A DNA stretch of 23,447 nt from Solidesulfovibrio magneticus (GTDB taxonomy: Bacteria; Desulfobacterota; Desulfovibrionia; Desulfovibrionales; Desulfovibrionaceae): NCBI GenBank assembly GCA_002482565.1, contig DLGG01000107.1, forward strand, positions 6,163 to 29,609. Reading direction: 5' to 3'. This document shows, piece by piece, positions 13,981 to 21,235 of the stretch. Within the stretch, counting starts at the first letter, position 1. Each line of letters opens with the position of its first letter. A program made the translations under genes and the position numbers. Below the pieces are notes generated by a model. It was not told the DNA's origin, did no database searches, and worked only from the letters and a program-made list of their open reading frames with translations.

Positions 13981-14859
13981 ATGCTGCTTATTGACGGCAA
14001 GAAAGTCGCGGCCGAATTGCGCCAGCGCGTGAAAAACGACGTGGACGCCCTGGTGCGCCAGCACGGGCGCGCCCCGCATCTGGCCGTCATCCTCGTTGGC
14101 GAGGACCCGGCTTCCCAGATTTACGTCCGCTACAAGGAAAAGGCCTGCGAGGAAGTGGGCTTCGTGTCCCGCATCTGGCGGCTCGACGGCGGCATCGGCC
14201 AGTGCGCGTTGGAGAAGCTCATCACCGAGCTTTCCAGCAGCGAGGACATCGACGGCATCCTACTCCAGCTGCCCTTGCCCAAGGGCTTGGACGCCCAGCG
14301 CTGTTTGGCTCTGGTCGATCCCAAAAAGGACGTGGACGGCTTCCATCCCGAAAACGTCGGCCGGCTGTCCATCGGGTTGCCCTGCCTCAAGCCGTGCACG
14401 CCTTTCGGCGTCATCAAGCTTCTGGAATATTACGGCCTTTCCCCGGCCGGCAAGCGGGCGGTGGTCATCGGACGCAGCAACATCGTGGGCAAGCCCATGG
14501 CCATGCTGCTGTCGGCCGCTTCGCCCTTCGGCAACGCCACGGTGACGGTGTGCCATTCGCGCACGCCGGACCTGGCCGCCGTGGTGCGCGAGGCCGACTT
14601 CATCGTGCCGGCCATCGGCAAGCCGAAACTCATCACCCGCGACATGGTCAAGCCCGGCGCGGTCATCGTGGACGTGGGCATGAACCGTCTGCCCGACGGC
14701 AAGCTGTGCGGCGACGTGGACTACGACAACCTCACCGACGTGGCTTCGGCCATGACGCCGGTGCCCGGCGGCGTCGGCCCCATGACCATCGCCACGCTCA
14801 TGAGCAACACCGTGGAGGCCTACCGCTGGCGTCGCCAGCCCCCGGATTGCCCGATCTAA
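13981..14859 (+). CDS. folD: Bifunctional methylenetetrahydrofolate dehydrogenase/cyclohydrolase
   Basis: The 292-residue enzyme oxidises 5,10-methylene-THF to methenyl-THF with NADP and hydrolyses that to 10-formyl-THF, in the cytoplasm. Motifs: [17 protein letters not shown] (45-61, with the catalytic tyrosine-lysine pair Y48 and K52), [13 protein letters not shown] (91-103, Q96), [12 protein letters not shown] (116-127, D119), [14 protein letters not shown] (164-177, NADP site) and [13 protein letters not shown] (259-271). Length is standard. ATG 13981 has AAGGAG seven bases upstream; a TTG nine codons earlier would be an unneeded extension. In anaerobes the enzyme also serves reductive one-carbon routes. 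It stands alone, with repeats on both sides. Confidence 0.97.
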
Positions 14860-14894
14860 GCCTTCGGCCCTTAACCGTGTGAGACGCGCGGACC

Positions 14895-14969
14895 ATGACT
14901 CCGGCCACCCTATCCCCCTATATGGGAGGGTCCGGGAGGGGGGAACCCCCTCCCGGCCGCCGGAGGCAT
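14895..14969 (-). repeat. Intergenic hairpin repeat, copy F
   Basis: This copy reads on the minus strand from ATGCC at 14969. Its stem is 11 bp, 14932-14942 with 14946-14956, around GAA. The tail resembles copies A and C but is more diverged. It is the one full-length copy lying in reverse orientation to the plus-strand gene before it (folD); copy E also reads in reverse but within the D/E pair. Confidence 0.82.
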
Positions 14970-15047
14970 TCTTCTCTTCCTCCTCGGCTTCTCCGCCTCA
15001 GGCCCTCGCGCCGCGTCCACGAGAAGCAACAGATAAAACCAGTAATT

Positions 15048-15081
15048 TTTCTTAAAAAATACTATCGTATTTTTTAAGGGA
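15048..15081 (+). promoter_or_regulatory. A/U-rich hairpin masking the RBS of the AarF-family gene
   Basis: CTTAAAAAATAC (15051-15062) and GTATTTTTTAAG (15067-15078) form a perfect 12-bp stem with a TATC loop. Two U-G wobbles and one A-U pair (15048-15050 with 15079-15081) would extend it over the whole ribosome binding site AAGGGA (15076-15081), nine bases before ATG 15091. A weak A/U stem hiding the RBS is the design of RNA thermometers. A protein operator is the alternative. Confidence 0.55.
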
Positions 15082-15090
15082 CGCGCCGCC

Positions 15091-16764
15091 ATGCTGTCAC
15101 TTGCCTCGATACCGCATTTTGCCAGAAACGCCCGCAGATTCCGGGAAATCGCCGGGGTGCTGGCGCGCTACGGGCTGGCCGAGTTTCTGGCCGCCACGGA
15201 CCCGGCGTTTTTAAAAGACCTGCTGGTCAGCCCGTCGGGGGCCAGTCTGGCGACGCTGAAGCGTGAGGAGCGGCTGCGGCTGGCGCTGACCGAGCTTGGG
15301 GGCACGGCCATCAAGCTTGGCCAGATACTCAGCACCCGGGCCGATCTTGTGGGGCCGGAGGTGGCGGCGGAGCTGGCCAAGCTTCGGGCCGACACCGAAC
15401 CTGATGCGCCCGAGGCGGTGGAGCGCACGATCCGCGAGGCGCTTGGCGCGCCGGTGGAAGAACTCTTCGAGGGCTTTGATCCCGTGCCCATGGCCAGCGC
15501 CTCCATCGGCCAGGTGCATCGGGCCAGGCTGCCCGACGGCACGGCGGTGGTGGTCAAGGTGCGCCATGCCGGCATCGAGGAACGGGTGCGGGCCGATCTC
15601 GACATCCTCATGGGGCTGGCCGAGCTGGCCGAGCGGGGCGTGGTGGAGCTGCGGCTGTATCAGCCCCTGGCCGTGGCCGCCGAGATGCGCCGCACCATCC
15701 TTCGCGAACTCGATTTCGTACGCGAGGAGCGCAACCTGCGCCATTTCGCGGCCAATTTCGCTTCCGAGCCGGGCGTGGCCTTTCCGCGCCCCTATCCCGA
15801 GCGCTGCGCCCGGGAAGTGCTGACCATGGAGGAGCTGGTCGGGCAGCCGCTGTCGCGGCTGGCCGGCGAGCTGTCGCCCGAGGCCGCGGCCCGGCGCACG
15901 GCCATGGCCAGGCTGGCCGCCGACGTGTTTTTGGAGATGATTTTCCGCGACAATTTCTTTCATGCCGACCCGCACCCCGGCAATCTGCTGGTGCTGCCCG
16001 GGAACCGGCTGGGCTTCCTGGACTGCGGCATGGTCGGGCGCATCGACGAGCGCACTCGCCGGGCCATGGAAGACGCGCTTTTGGCCGTGGCCGAGGGCGA
16101 CGCCGAGGGGCTCACCGAACAGGTCATGCGCATCGGCCGGCTGCCGCCGGGCCTGGACCGGGCGGCGCTTCGGGCCGACATCGAGGACTTCGTGGCCGAT
16201 TACGCCAGCCAGGAGCTTGGCGCCTTCGACCTGGGCGGGGCCATGGCCGACGTGGCCGCCATCGTGCGCCGCCACGGCATCCTGCTGCCGCCGGTGGTGG
16301 CTCATCTCATCAAAGTGTTCGTGGTGCTGGAAGGCGCGTCGCGAACCCTCTCCCCGGGCTTTTCGCTCATTGACGTCATCGCGCCCTACGCCGGCAAGAT
16401 CATTGCCCGCCGGCTCTCGCCCGGGGCGCTTTTCACCCGGGCCCGGCGCAGCTGGCGCGACTGGAACGCGCTTATCGAGAGCTTTCCCCGCGACGCCGCC
16501 GAGATCCTGCGCCGCGCCCGCGAGGGCCGGCTCGACGTGCACCTCGTCCACCGGGGCCTGGACGCCACCATAAACCGCCTCGTCTACGGCATCGTCACGG
16601 CGGCGCTTTTTCTCGGCTCCTGCCAGGTGCTGGCCAGCCGGGTGCCGCCGCTGGTCTTCGACATCTCGCTTTTCGGGGCGCTGGGCTGCGCCGCCGCCGT
16701 GCTCCTGGGGCTTAGGCTCCTTCGCGCCGTCAAACGCTCCGGCGAACTTGGCCCCGACTCCTGA
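15091..16764 (+). CDS. ABC1/UbiB/AarF-family atypical kinase-like protein
   Basis: The 557-residue protein has the UbiB hallmarks: KLGQILSTRADL (75-86), the alanine-rich nucleotide loop ASASIGQVH (135-143), VVVKVRH with K156, RELDFVREERN (205-215), HADPHPGNLLV (291-301) and LDCGMVG (310-316), where the kinase DFG reads DCG. Two hydrophobic segments at the C-terminus (about 505-525 and 530-547) give the usual membrane anchor. The family has ATPase activity and supports quinone lipid synthesis or transport. Sulfate reducers of this kind use menaquinone, so ubiquinone synthesis is an unlikely role, and lipid handling is inferred. ATG 15091 follows AAGGGA at nine bases, within the hairpin described at 15048. 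The lipoate ligase gene starts 26 bases after the stop, probably in one operon. Confidence 0.9.
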   Translation: MLSLASIPHFARNARRFREIAGVLARYGLAEFLAATDPAFLKDLLVSPSGASLATLKREERLRLALTELGGTAIKLGQILSTRADLVGPEVAAELAKLRADTEPDAPEAVERTIREALGAPVEELFEGFDPVPMASASIGQVHRARLPDGTAVVVKVRHAGIEERVRADLDILMGLAELAERGVVELRLYQPLAVAAEMRRTILRELDFVREERNLRHFAANFASEPGVAFPRPYPERCAREVLTMEELVGQPLSRLAGELSPEAAARRTAMARLAADVFLEMIFRDNFFHADPHPGNLLVLPGNRLGFLDCGMVGRIDERTRRAMEDALLAVAEGDAEGLTEQVMRIGRLPPGLDRAALRADIEDFVADYASQELGAFDLGGAMADVAAIVRRHGILLPPVVAHLIKVFVVLEGASRTLSPGFSLIDVIAPYAGKIIARRLSPGALFTRARRSWRDWNALIESFPRDAAEILRRAREGRLDVHLVHRGLDATINRLVYGIVTAALFLGSCQVLASRVPPLVFDISLFGALGCAAAVLLGLRLLRAVKRSGELGPDS

Positions 16765-16790
16765 CAACCGCCAGCCGCAAAGGACCTGCC

Positions 16791-17762
16791 GTGCGCGCCA
16801 TTCTGCTTGAGACCACCGATCCGGCCGTGAATCTCGCCACCGAGGAGTGGCTGCTCAAAAACGCCGCTACCGACGTGTTCATGCTGTGGCGCAACGCGCC
16901 GGCCGTCATCGTCGGGCGCAACCAGAACACGCGAGCCCAGATCGACGAAGCCTTCGTGCGGGAGCGGGACATCCCGGTGGTGCGCCGCTTAAGCGGCGGC
17001 GGCGCGGTGTTCCACGATCTGGGCAACGTCAATTTCACGTTTATCAGCCTTGGCGGCGGGGCCATGGATTTCAAGGGCTTCACCGCCCCGATCCTGGCGG
17101 CGGTGGCGGCCCTGGGCGTAGCGTGCGCTTTCGAGGGCCGAAACGACCTGACCATCGAGGGCCAAAAATTCTCCGGCAACGCCCAGCACGTCTGGCGCGA
17201 CCGGGTGCTGCACCACGGCACCCTGCTCTTTGACGCCGACGTGTCCCATCTGGCCGGAGCGCTTCGGGTCGATCCCGAAAAGTACCGCGACAAGGCCGTC
17301 AAAAGCGTGGCCAAGCGCGTCACCAACATCGCCGCCCATCTGCCCGCGCCCATGGCCGTGACCGACTTCATGGCCCACGTCATGGGGCATGTCTGCCCGG
17401 GGGCGACGCCGGACGAACTGGCGCTGGCCCCGGACGAGGCGGCCGGCGCGGCCGAACTGGCCGCCAGCCGCTACCGAACCTACGCCTGGAATTTCGGGAC
17501 CTCGCCGGCCTACGGCTTCACGCGCACGCGCCGCACGCCCGGCGGGCTTATCGAGGCCCATCTGGACGTCAAGGGCGGCGTCATCCTTGCGGCGCGGCTT
17601 CTGGGCGACTATTTCGGCCGGCGCGACGTGGCCGAACTGGAAGCGGCGCTGACCGGCTGCCGCCACGACCGCGACGCCCTGGCCGAACGTTTGGGCGGGG
17701 TGGAGCTGGGCGAGTATCTGCTGGGCGTGGGCGTGGAGGAGTTGGTGGAGTGTTTGTTTTAG
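16791..17762 (+). CDS. lplA: Lipoate-protein ligase
   Basis: The 323-residue enzyme activates free lipoate with ATP and attaches it to lysines of carrier domains such as glycine-cleavage H protein and 2-oxoacid dehydrogenase E2. The biotin/lipoate ligase fold shows VIVGRNQNT (39-47), RRLSGGGAVFHDLGN (65-79), GRNDLTIEGQKFSGNA (116-131, lysine K126 at the lipoyl-AMP site) and HHGTLLFD (141-148). The C-terminal accessory domain (about 230-323) is present, as in the single-chain E. coli type, so no separate LplB subunit is needed. GTG 16791 has AAAGGA six bases upstream. It is downstream of the AarF-family gene with 26 bases between; no functional link is established. Repeat copy G follows the stop. 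Confidence 0.92.
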   Translation: MRAILLETTDPAVNLATEEWLLKNAATDVFMLWRNAPAVIVGRNQNTRAQIDEAFVRERDIPVVRRLSGGGAVFHDLGNVNFTFISLGGGAMDFKGFTAPILAAVAALGVACAFEGRNDLTIEGQKFSGNAQHVWRDRVLHHGTLLFDADVSHLAGALRVDPEKYRDKAVKSVAKRVTNIAAHLPAPMAVTDFMAHVMGHVCPGATPDELALAPDEAAGAAELAASRYRTYAWNFGTSPAYGFTRTRRTPGGLIEAHLDVKGGVILAARLLGDYFGRRDVAELEAALTGCRHDRDALAERLGGVELGEYLLGVGVEELVECLF

Positions 17763-17788
17763 GGGATGGGGAGAGAGAAGAGGGAAGA

Positions 17789-17850
17789 ATGCCTCCGGCG
17801 GCTGGGGGCCTGAGGCCCCCAGACCCCCCGAATGGGAAAATAGTAAAGGG
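17789..17850 (+). repeat. Intergenic hairpin repeat, copy G
   Basis: ATGCCTCCGGCGG leads into a perfect 9-bp stem, 17802-17810 with 17814-17822, around TGA. Compared with copy B the second pair of the stem is T-A instead of C-G, a compensated change. It lies between two convergent genes, in lplA orientation. Confidence 0.85.
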
Positions 17851-17888
17851 ATTTTCGACGCGGATCGCTTGTCTGGTCGTTGGAGCGG

Positions 17889-18686
17889 TCAGGTGTCTTG
17901 CGCGAGCGGGGGCGCAGCCCCAGGCGCAGCGTCTCCGGCAAGGGCCGTGCCCGTCTGGCGGCGAGCCGCTTTGGCCAGCTTGGCCGCGATGAGAAAACCG
18001 GAATTGAGCGCCAGACAACGCTCGGCCGCCTCCACCGCGCCGTCGTACTCCTCCAGTTCGTAGAGCACCCGGCCGAGGTTGAAAAGCAGGTTCTCGTCGT
18101 TTTCGCTCACAGCCAGGGCCTTCTCGTAATAGGCCTTGGCCAGGGCCAGCAGCCCGGCCTTGCGCATCCGAATGCCGAATTCGTTGAACAAAAATTTGTT
18201 TTCCGGGCCAAAGGCCAGCTCGATGCCCATGATCTTGTCGAAGATGTCGCGGGCGTCGTCGAGCTTGCCGCCGGACAGGTAGGCGTTGCCCAGGCCAAAG
18301 ATGGCGCGCAGGTTCTCGGCGTCGTAGGCCAGGGCTTTCTGAAAGGATTCCTCGGCCCGCTCCAGCCGGCCGGCCTCCAGGTGCTTCTCGCCGCGCTCCA
18401 GCTCGGCCTGCATGGCTTCCATGCGCGGCTTGACCAGATTGTAGTACATGAGCGGTTCGGGCTTGAACTTCTGGAGGAATTCCTCCTCAGTGATCGGCGT
18501 GACCTCGCCGCTCGGCACGCTGTTGCCGTTTAAGGCCTGAACGCTGATGCCCGCTTCAGGCGTTTTTTCGGCGTAATAATAGATCGCGCGCTCGGCGCTC
18601 TGCGTGGTGCCGCCAAACCCTGTCTTGTAGGTTTCCCGCACCGACACGGCCACGGCGAATCGTTTGGCCCCGATTTTTCCCGTCAT
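17889..18686 (-). CDS. TPR protein with shared N-terminal module (paralogue 2)
   Basis: From ATG 18686 the protein has 265 residues. An N-terminal module (about 1-90) contains SVRETYKTGFGGTTQSAERA and ends ITEEEFLQKFKPEPLMYYN (65-83), matching the module of the gene at 11379. Then come four or so TPR units (about 92-235), including GIRMRKAGLLALAKAYYEKA and LFNLGRVLYELEEYDGAVEA, and a low-complexity Ala/Pro tail. The start is uncertain: ATG 18686 has GGGAGG thirteen bases upstream, rather far; ATG 18758 has no RBS and adds a Cys/Arg-rich stretch that looks untranslated. No signal peptide with the shorter start, so cytoplasmic. Role unknown, probably a scaffold or adaptor. Confidence 0.75.
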   Translation of the reverse strand: MTGKIGAKRFAVAVSVRETYKTGFGGTTQSAERAIYYYAEKTPEAGISVQALNGNSVPSGEVTPITEEEFLQKFKPEPLMYYNLVKPRMEAMQAELERGEKHLEAGRLERAEESFQKALAYDAENLRAIFGLGNAYLSGGKLDDARDIFDKIMGIELAFGPENKFLFNEFGIRMRKAGLLALAKAYYEKALAVSENDENLLFNLGRVLYELEEYDGAVEAAERCLALNSGFLIAAKLAKAARRQTGTALAGDAAPGAAPPLAQDT

Positions 18687-18880
18687 GGCGTCGTACAGCC
18701 CTCCCTGACGTTGGCGCGCCGGACACGCGCACGAGCACACTGAGGCTGGATAGTTCATTTCACGACTGAAAGCATCCTCTTTTCGTCGGAATAAACGCCC
18801 TCAAGACGGGTTTGGAACAACGCAAACCGGAAAAAATTCAGGGTGTAAGGGGAAAAAGGAACAATTTTTCTTGCCAGCCA

Positions 18881-18909
18881 TTGACCGGTTCGGTATCGTT
18901 TTTCATGTT
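18881..18909 (+). promoter_or_regulatory. Possible promoter of the structured RNA/RRM gene
   Basis: TTGACC (18881-18886) is followed after 17 bases by CATGTT (18904-18909). The -35 is good and the -10 is poor. It would start transcription near 18916, just before the structured region. An AT-rich stretch precedes it (18835-18875). Confidence 0.4.
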
Positions 18910-18914
18910 CGCTC

Positions 18915-19140
18915 AAACCCGTGACGACTTCGCGTGTGGTGCGTGACCGTCCTCCCCGTGTTTGCGCGGCGAGACTCTAACGGAGTCTGGAATACGAGTG
19001 CGCAACGCCTGCCATACCTTCCTTCGCCGTCCCGACGGACAGGCGCACTCCAACTGTCAGGCCTTCACGGCCCAAGGGCCGATGGGTTTGTCCCGGGGAG
19101 GAGCGTAGCCGGCGGGTAGCCCTCACTCCTCCGTCCACGC
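18915..19140 (+). ncRNA. Structured RNA, possibly 6S RNA (SsrS), or a long RRM-gene leader
   Basis: Some 225 noncoding bases carry nested pairing. CCTCCCC (18951-18957) can pair with GGGGAGG (19095-19101) as a closing stem. AGACTC/GAGTCT (18972-18977, 18983-18988) is a small hairpin. GAGTGCGC (18996-19003) pairs perfectly with GCGCACTC (19043-19050) as an apical arm, and CGGCCC-AA-GGGCCG (19068-19081) is a hairpin in the 3' side. The stretch TTCACGGCCCAAGGG, followed by GGGTT, resembles the E. coli 6S 3' side (TTCACC, hairpin with CCAAGGG, GGGTT). A stem, an open bubble with side hairpins and an apical arm is the 6S plan; 6S RNA binds sigma70 RNA polymerase. GGAGGAG/CTCCTCC (19098 and 19124) offers a competing 3' hairpin. 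The alternative is a cis-acting leader of the RRM gene. Confidence 0.42.
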
Positions 19141-19182
19141 TTCGCGTTCGCTGACGTCAACCGTTTTGGGAGTCCGTGTCTC

Positions 19183-19461
19183 ATGTCCAAAAACATCTAT
19201 GTTGGCAACCTGCCCTTCCGCACCACCGAGGAAAGCGTCCGTGACCTGTTTGGCCGTTACGGCCCCGTCCAGTCCGTCAAACTGATTTCCGACCGCGAGA
19301 CCGGCAAACCGCGCGGCTTCGGATTCGTGGAGATGGACGACGACGCCGCCGCTGACGAAGCCATCCGGGCCCTGGACGGCGCCGAGTTCGAAGGCCGCAG
19401 CCTCAAGGTCAACGAGGCCAAGCCCCGCGCTCCGCGTCCCCCCCGCCGCCCGGCCTGGTAA
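19183..19461 (+). CDS. RRM-type RNA-binding protein
   Basis: The 92-residue protein is a single RNA recognition motif. RNP2 is IYVGNL (5-10) and RNP1 is KPRGFGFVEM (42-51), both with the aromatic residues that stack on RNA bases. A short basic Arg/Pro tail (RAPRPPRRPAW) follows. Such small bacterial RRM proteins bind single-stranded RNA and are often cold or stress induced. ATG 19183 has GGGAG ten bases upstream. The gene is preceded by the structured region at 18915-19140, which may be its own leader and a site for autoregulation, and followed by a strong terminator at 19483. Monocistronic. Confidence 0.95.
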   Translation: MSKNIYVGNLPFRTTEESVRDLFGRYGPVQSVKLISDRETGKPRGFGFVEMDDDAAADEAIRALDGAEFEGRSLKVNEAKPRAPRPPRRPAW

Positions 19462-19482
19462 ACGACCGGCGCAACATCTTTC

Positions 19483-19528
19483 CTCCCGGGGCCGGCTCGT
19501 CCGGCCCCGGGAGTTCTATTCTCCTTTT
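19483..19528 (+). terminator. Intrinsic terminator of the RRM gene
   Basis: CTCCCGGGGCCGG (19483-19495) pairs perfectly with CCGGCCCCGGGAG (19501-19513) around a five-base loop. A T-rich run, TTCTATTCTCCTTTT, follows. Confidence 0.93.
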
Positions 19529-19578
19529 CCGGCTGGCCCTTTTTTTGCTCGCCTGCCCCCACCCACCCGGAGGCAACC

Positions 19579-20958
19579 ATGCGCGTCAAATATCTGATCA
19601 TCGGAGCCGGCCCCACGGGCCTTGGCGCGGCCAACCGCCTGGCCGAACTCGGCGAAAACGATTTCCTCGTCCTCGAACGCCATCCCTATCCCGGCGGCCT
19701 GGCCGCCAGCTTCACCGACGCCGCCGGCTACACCTGGGACGTGGGCGGACACGTCGTCTTTTCCCACTACAAGGCCTTCGACAAGCTCCTTAACGAACTG
19801 CTGGGCGACGAAGTCCTGCGCCACCAGCGCGAATCCTGGATACGCCTGGCCGGCACCTTCGTGCCCTACCCCTTCCAGAACAACATCCGCCGCCTGCCCC
19901 CGGACCTCGTCTGGGAATGCGTCGAAGGGCTGCTGGCCGCCGGCCGCGACGCAGCCGCCGGGGTCCACCCCGATGCGCCGGCCAACTTCCGGGAGTGGAT
20001 CGACCGGGTGTTCGGCCCGGGCATCGCGCGGCTTTTTATGGTCCCCTACAACTTCAAGGTCTGGGCCCATCCGGCCACGGCCATGTCCCACCGCTGGATC
20101 GGCGAGCGCGTCTCGGTGGTGGACGCCGGAAGGGTGGTCAAAAACATCATCTACGGCACGGACGACGTGGCCTGGGGCCCCAACAACACCTTCAGCTTTC
20201 CCCTGCGCGGCGGCACGGGCGAGATCTTTCGCCGCCTGGCCGGCCGCTTCGCCGACCGGCTGCGCCTGAGCGAGGCCTGCCGCCGGGTCGATCCGGCCGA
20301 AAAGACCGTGCTCACCGCTTCCGGCGACGTCATCGTCTACGACCATCTGCTGACCACCGGCCCGCTGGACCGTTTCGTCGCCGACCAGCTGAAAGGGGCC
20401 AGCCCGGCCATGCTCGAGGCGGCCGGACGGCTCAAGCACAGCGGCTCGGTCATCCACGGCCTGGGCTTTGCCGGCGCGCCCCCGGACCCGCGCTGCTGGA
20501 TGTATTTCCCGGAAACCGACTGTCCCTTCTACCGGGTCACCAATTTCCACAACTACTCGCCCTTAAACACCCCCGATCCCGACGGCATGATCCCGCGCAG
20601 CCGGGCGTTCATGACCGAGACCAGCTTTTCCGCCCACAAGCCGGCCGACTTCGCCGGTCTGGAGCGAGCCACCGTGGCCGGCCTGGTCGCGACAACACTT
20701 CTGGCCCCGGCCGAGGTCGCCGGCCAGAACGCTTCCTGGGAGATGCGGGTGGACTACGCCTACCCCATCCCCTGCCTGGAGCGCGACGCCGCCCTGGCCG
20801 TGCTCCAGCCGGCCCTGGAGCGGCTGGGCGTCCAGTCCCGGGGACGCTTTGGCGGCTGGAAATACGAGGTCGGCAACATGGACCACTCCATCATGCAGGG
20901 CATCGAGTGGGCCCAGCGGCAAGTTCTTGGGCAACCGGAAACCGTCTACACGCTCTAA
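19579..20958 (+). CDS. UDP-galactopyranose mutase, eukaryotic-type
   Basis: The 459-residue flavoprotein starts with an FAD-binding motif, IIGAGPTGLGAANRL (7-21). It matches, as I remember it, Aspergillus-type UGM closely: DVGGHVVFSHYKAFD (54-68, H58), VPYPFQNNI (95-103), LFMVPYNFKVWA (152-163), GERV with R177, WGPNNTF (199-205), CWMYFPETDCPFYR (306-319, R319) and SRGRFGGWKYEVGNMDHS (420-437, R423, Y429). These residues correspond to substrate and FAD contacts of the fungal enzyme, so it likely interconverts UDP-galactopyranose and UDP-galactofuranose for surface glycans. The usual bacterial Glf shares far less of these blocks. ATG 19579 has GGAGG five bases upstream. No glycosyltransferase lies beside it. 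A related amine-oxidase-fold activity remains possible. Confidence 0.8.
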   Translation: MRVKYLIIGAGPTGLGAANRLAELGENDFLVLERHPYPGGLAASFTDAAGYTWDVGGHVVFSHYKAFDKLLNELLGDEVLRHQRESWIRLAGTFVPYPFQNNIRRLPPDLVWECVEGLLAAGRDAAAGVHPDAPANFREWIDRVFGPGIARLFMVPYNFKVWAHPATAMSHRWIGERVSVVDAGRVVKNIIYGTDDVAWGPNNTFSFPLRGGTGEIFRRLAGRFADRLRLSEACRRVDPAEKTVLTASGDVIVYDHLLTTGPLDRFVADQLKGASPAMLEAAGRLKHSGSVIHGLGFAGAPPDPRCWMYFPETDCPFYRVTNFHNYSPLNTPDPDGMIPRSRAFMTETSFSAHKPADFAGLERATVAGLVATTLLAPAEVAGQNASWEMRVDYAYPIPCLERDAALAVLQPALERLGVQSRGRFGGWKYEVGNMDHSIMQGIEWAQRQVLGQPETVYTL

Positions 20959-20962
20959 AATC

Positions 20963-21010
20963 GTGCCTCCGGCGGCTGGGGGCCTGAGGCCCCCAGACCC
21001 CCCATCGGGA
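20963..21010 (+). repeat. Intergenic hairpin repeat, copy H
   Basis: It opens with GTGCCTCCGGCGG and has a perfect 9-bp stem, 20976-20984 with 20988-20996, around TGA, with the same compensated T-A pair as copy G. It begins five bases after the mutase gene stop, in the same orientation. The rest of 21011-21235 holds no gene; a CGCGGGC/GCCCGCG inverted repeat lies near 21203-21222, just before the next RBS. Confidence 0.85.
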
Positions 21011-21235
21011 AGAAGGTTTGAAGGTTTTCGTCGGAAATTGGCTCGTTGTCGGCCGAAAAGCCCGAGGAACGTCGATGACGTTTGACGGAAAACACCGTGC
21101 CTCCGACGCGGCGGCCAGCCGAGGCAAAAGGCGCTTCCCTGGGCCATCCTCCCGTCCGGCCGCCGGCCGGTTGACGTCGCCGGCCCGATCTGAAACACCT
21201 TCGCGGGCGGGCGCGGCCCGCGTGAAGGAGATGCC

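Noticed and set aside
15211..16767. 518-codon minus-strand frame opposite the AarF-family gene
   Set aside because: No recognisable motif; composition of a shadow frame.
18687..18758. N-terminal extension of the minus-strand TPR protein
   Set aside because: No RBS at ATG 18758, and the added Cys/Arg-rich residues have no counterpart in the paralogue at 11379.
21203..21222. CGCGGGC/GCCCGCG inverted repeat before the aminopeptidase RBS as a riboswitch or terminator
   Set aside because: Only seven base pairs in very GC-rich sequence, with no T-run or recognisable aptamer; likely chance.
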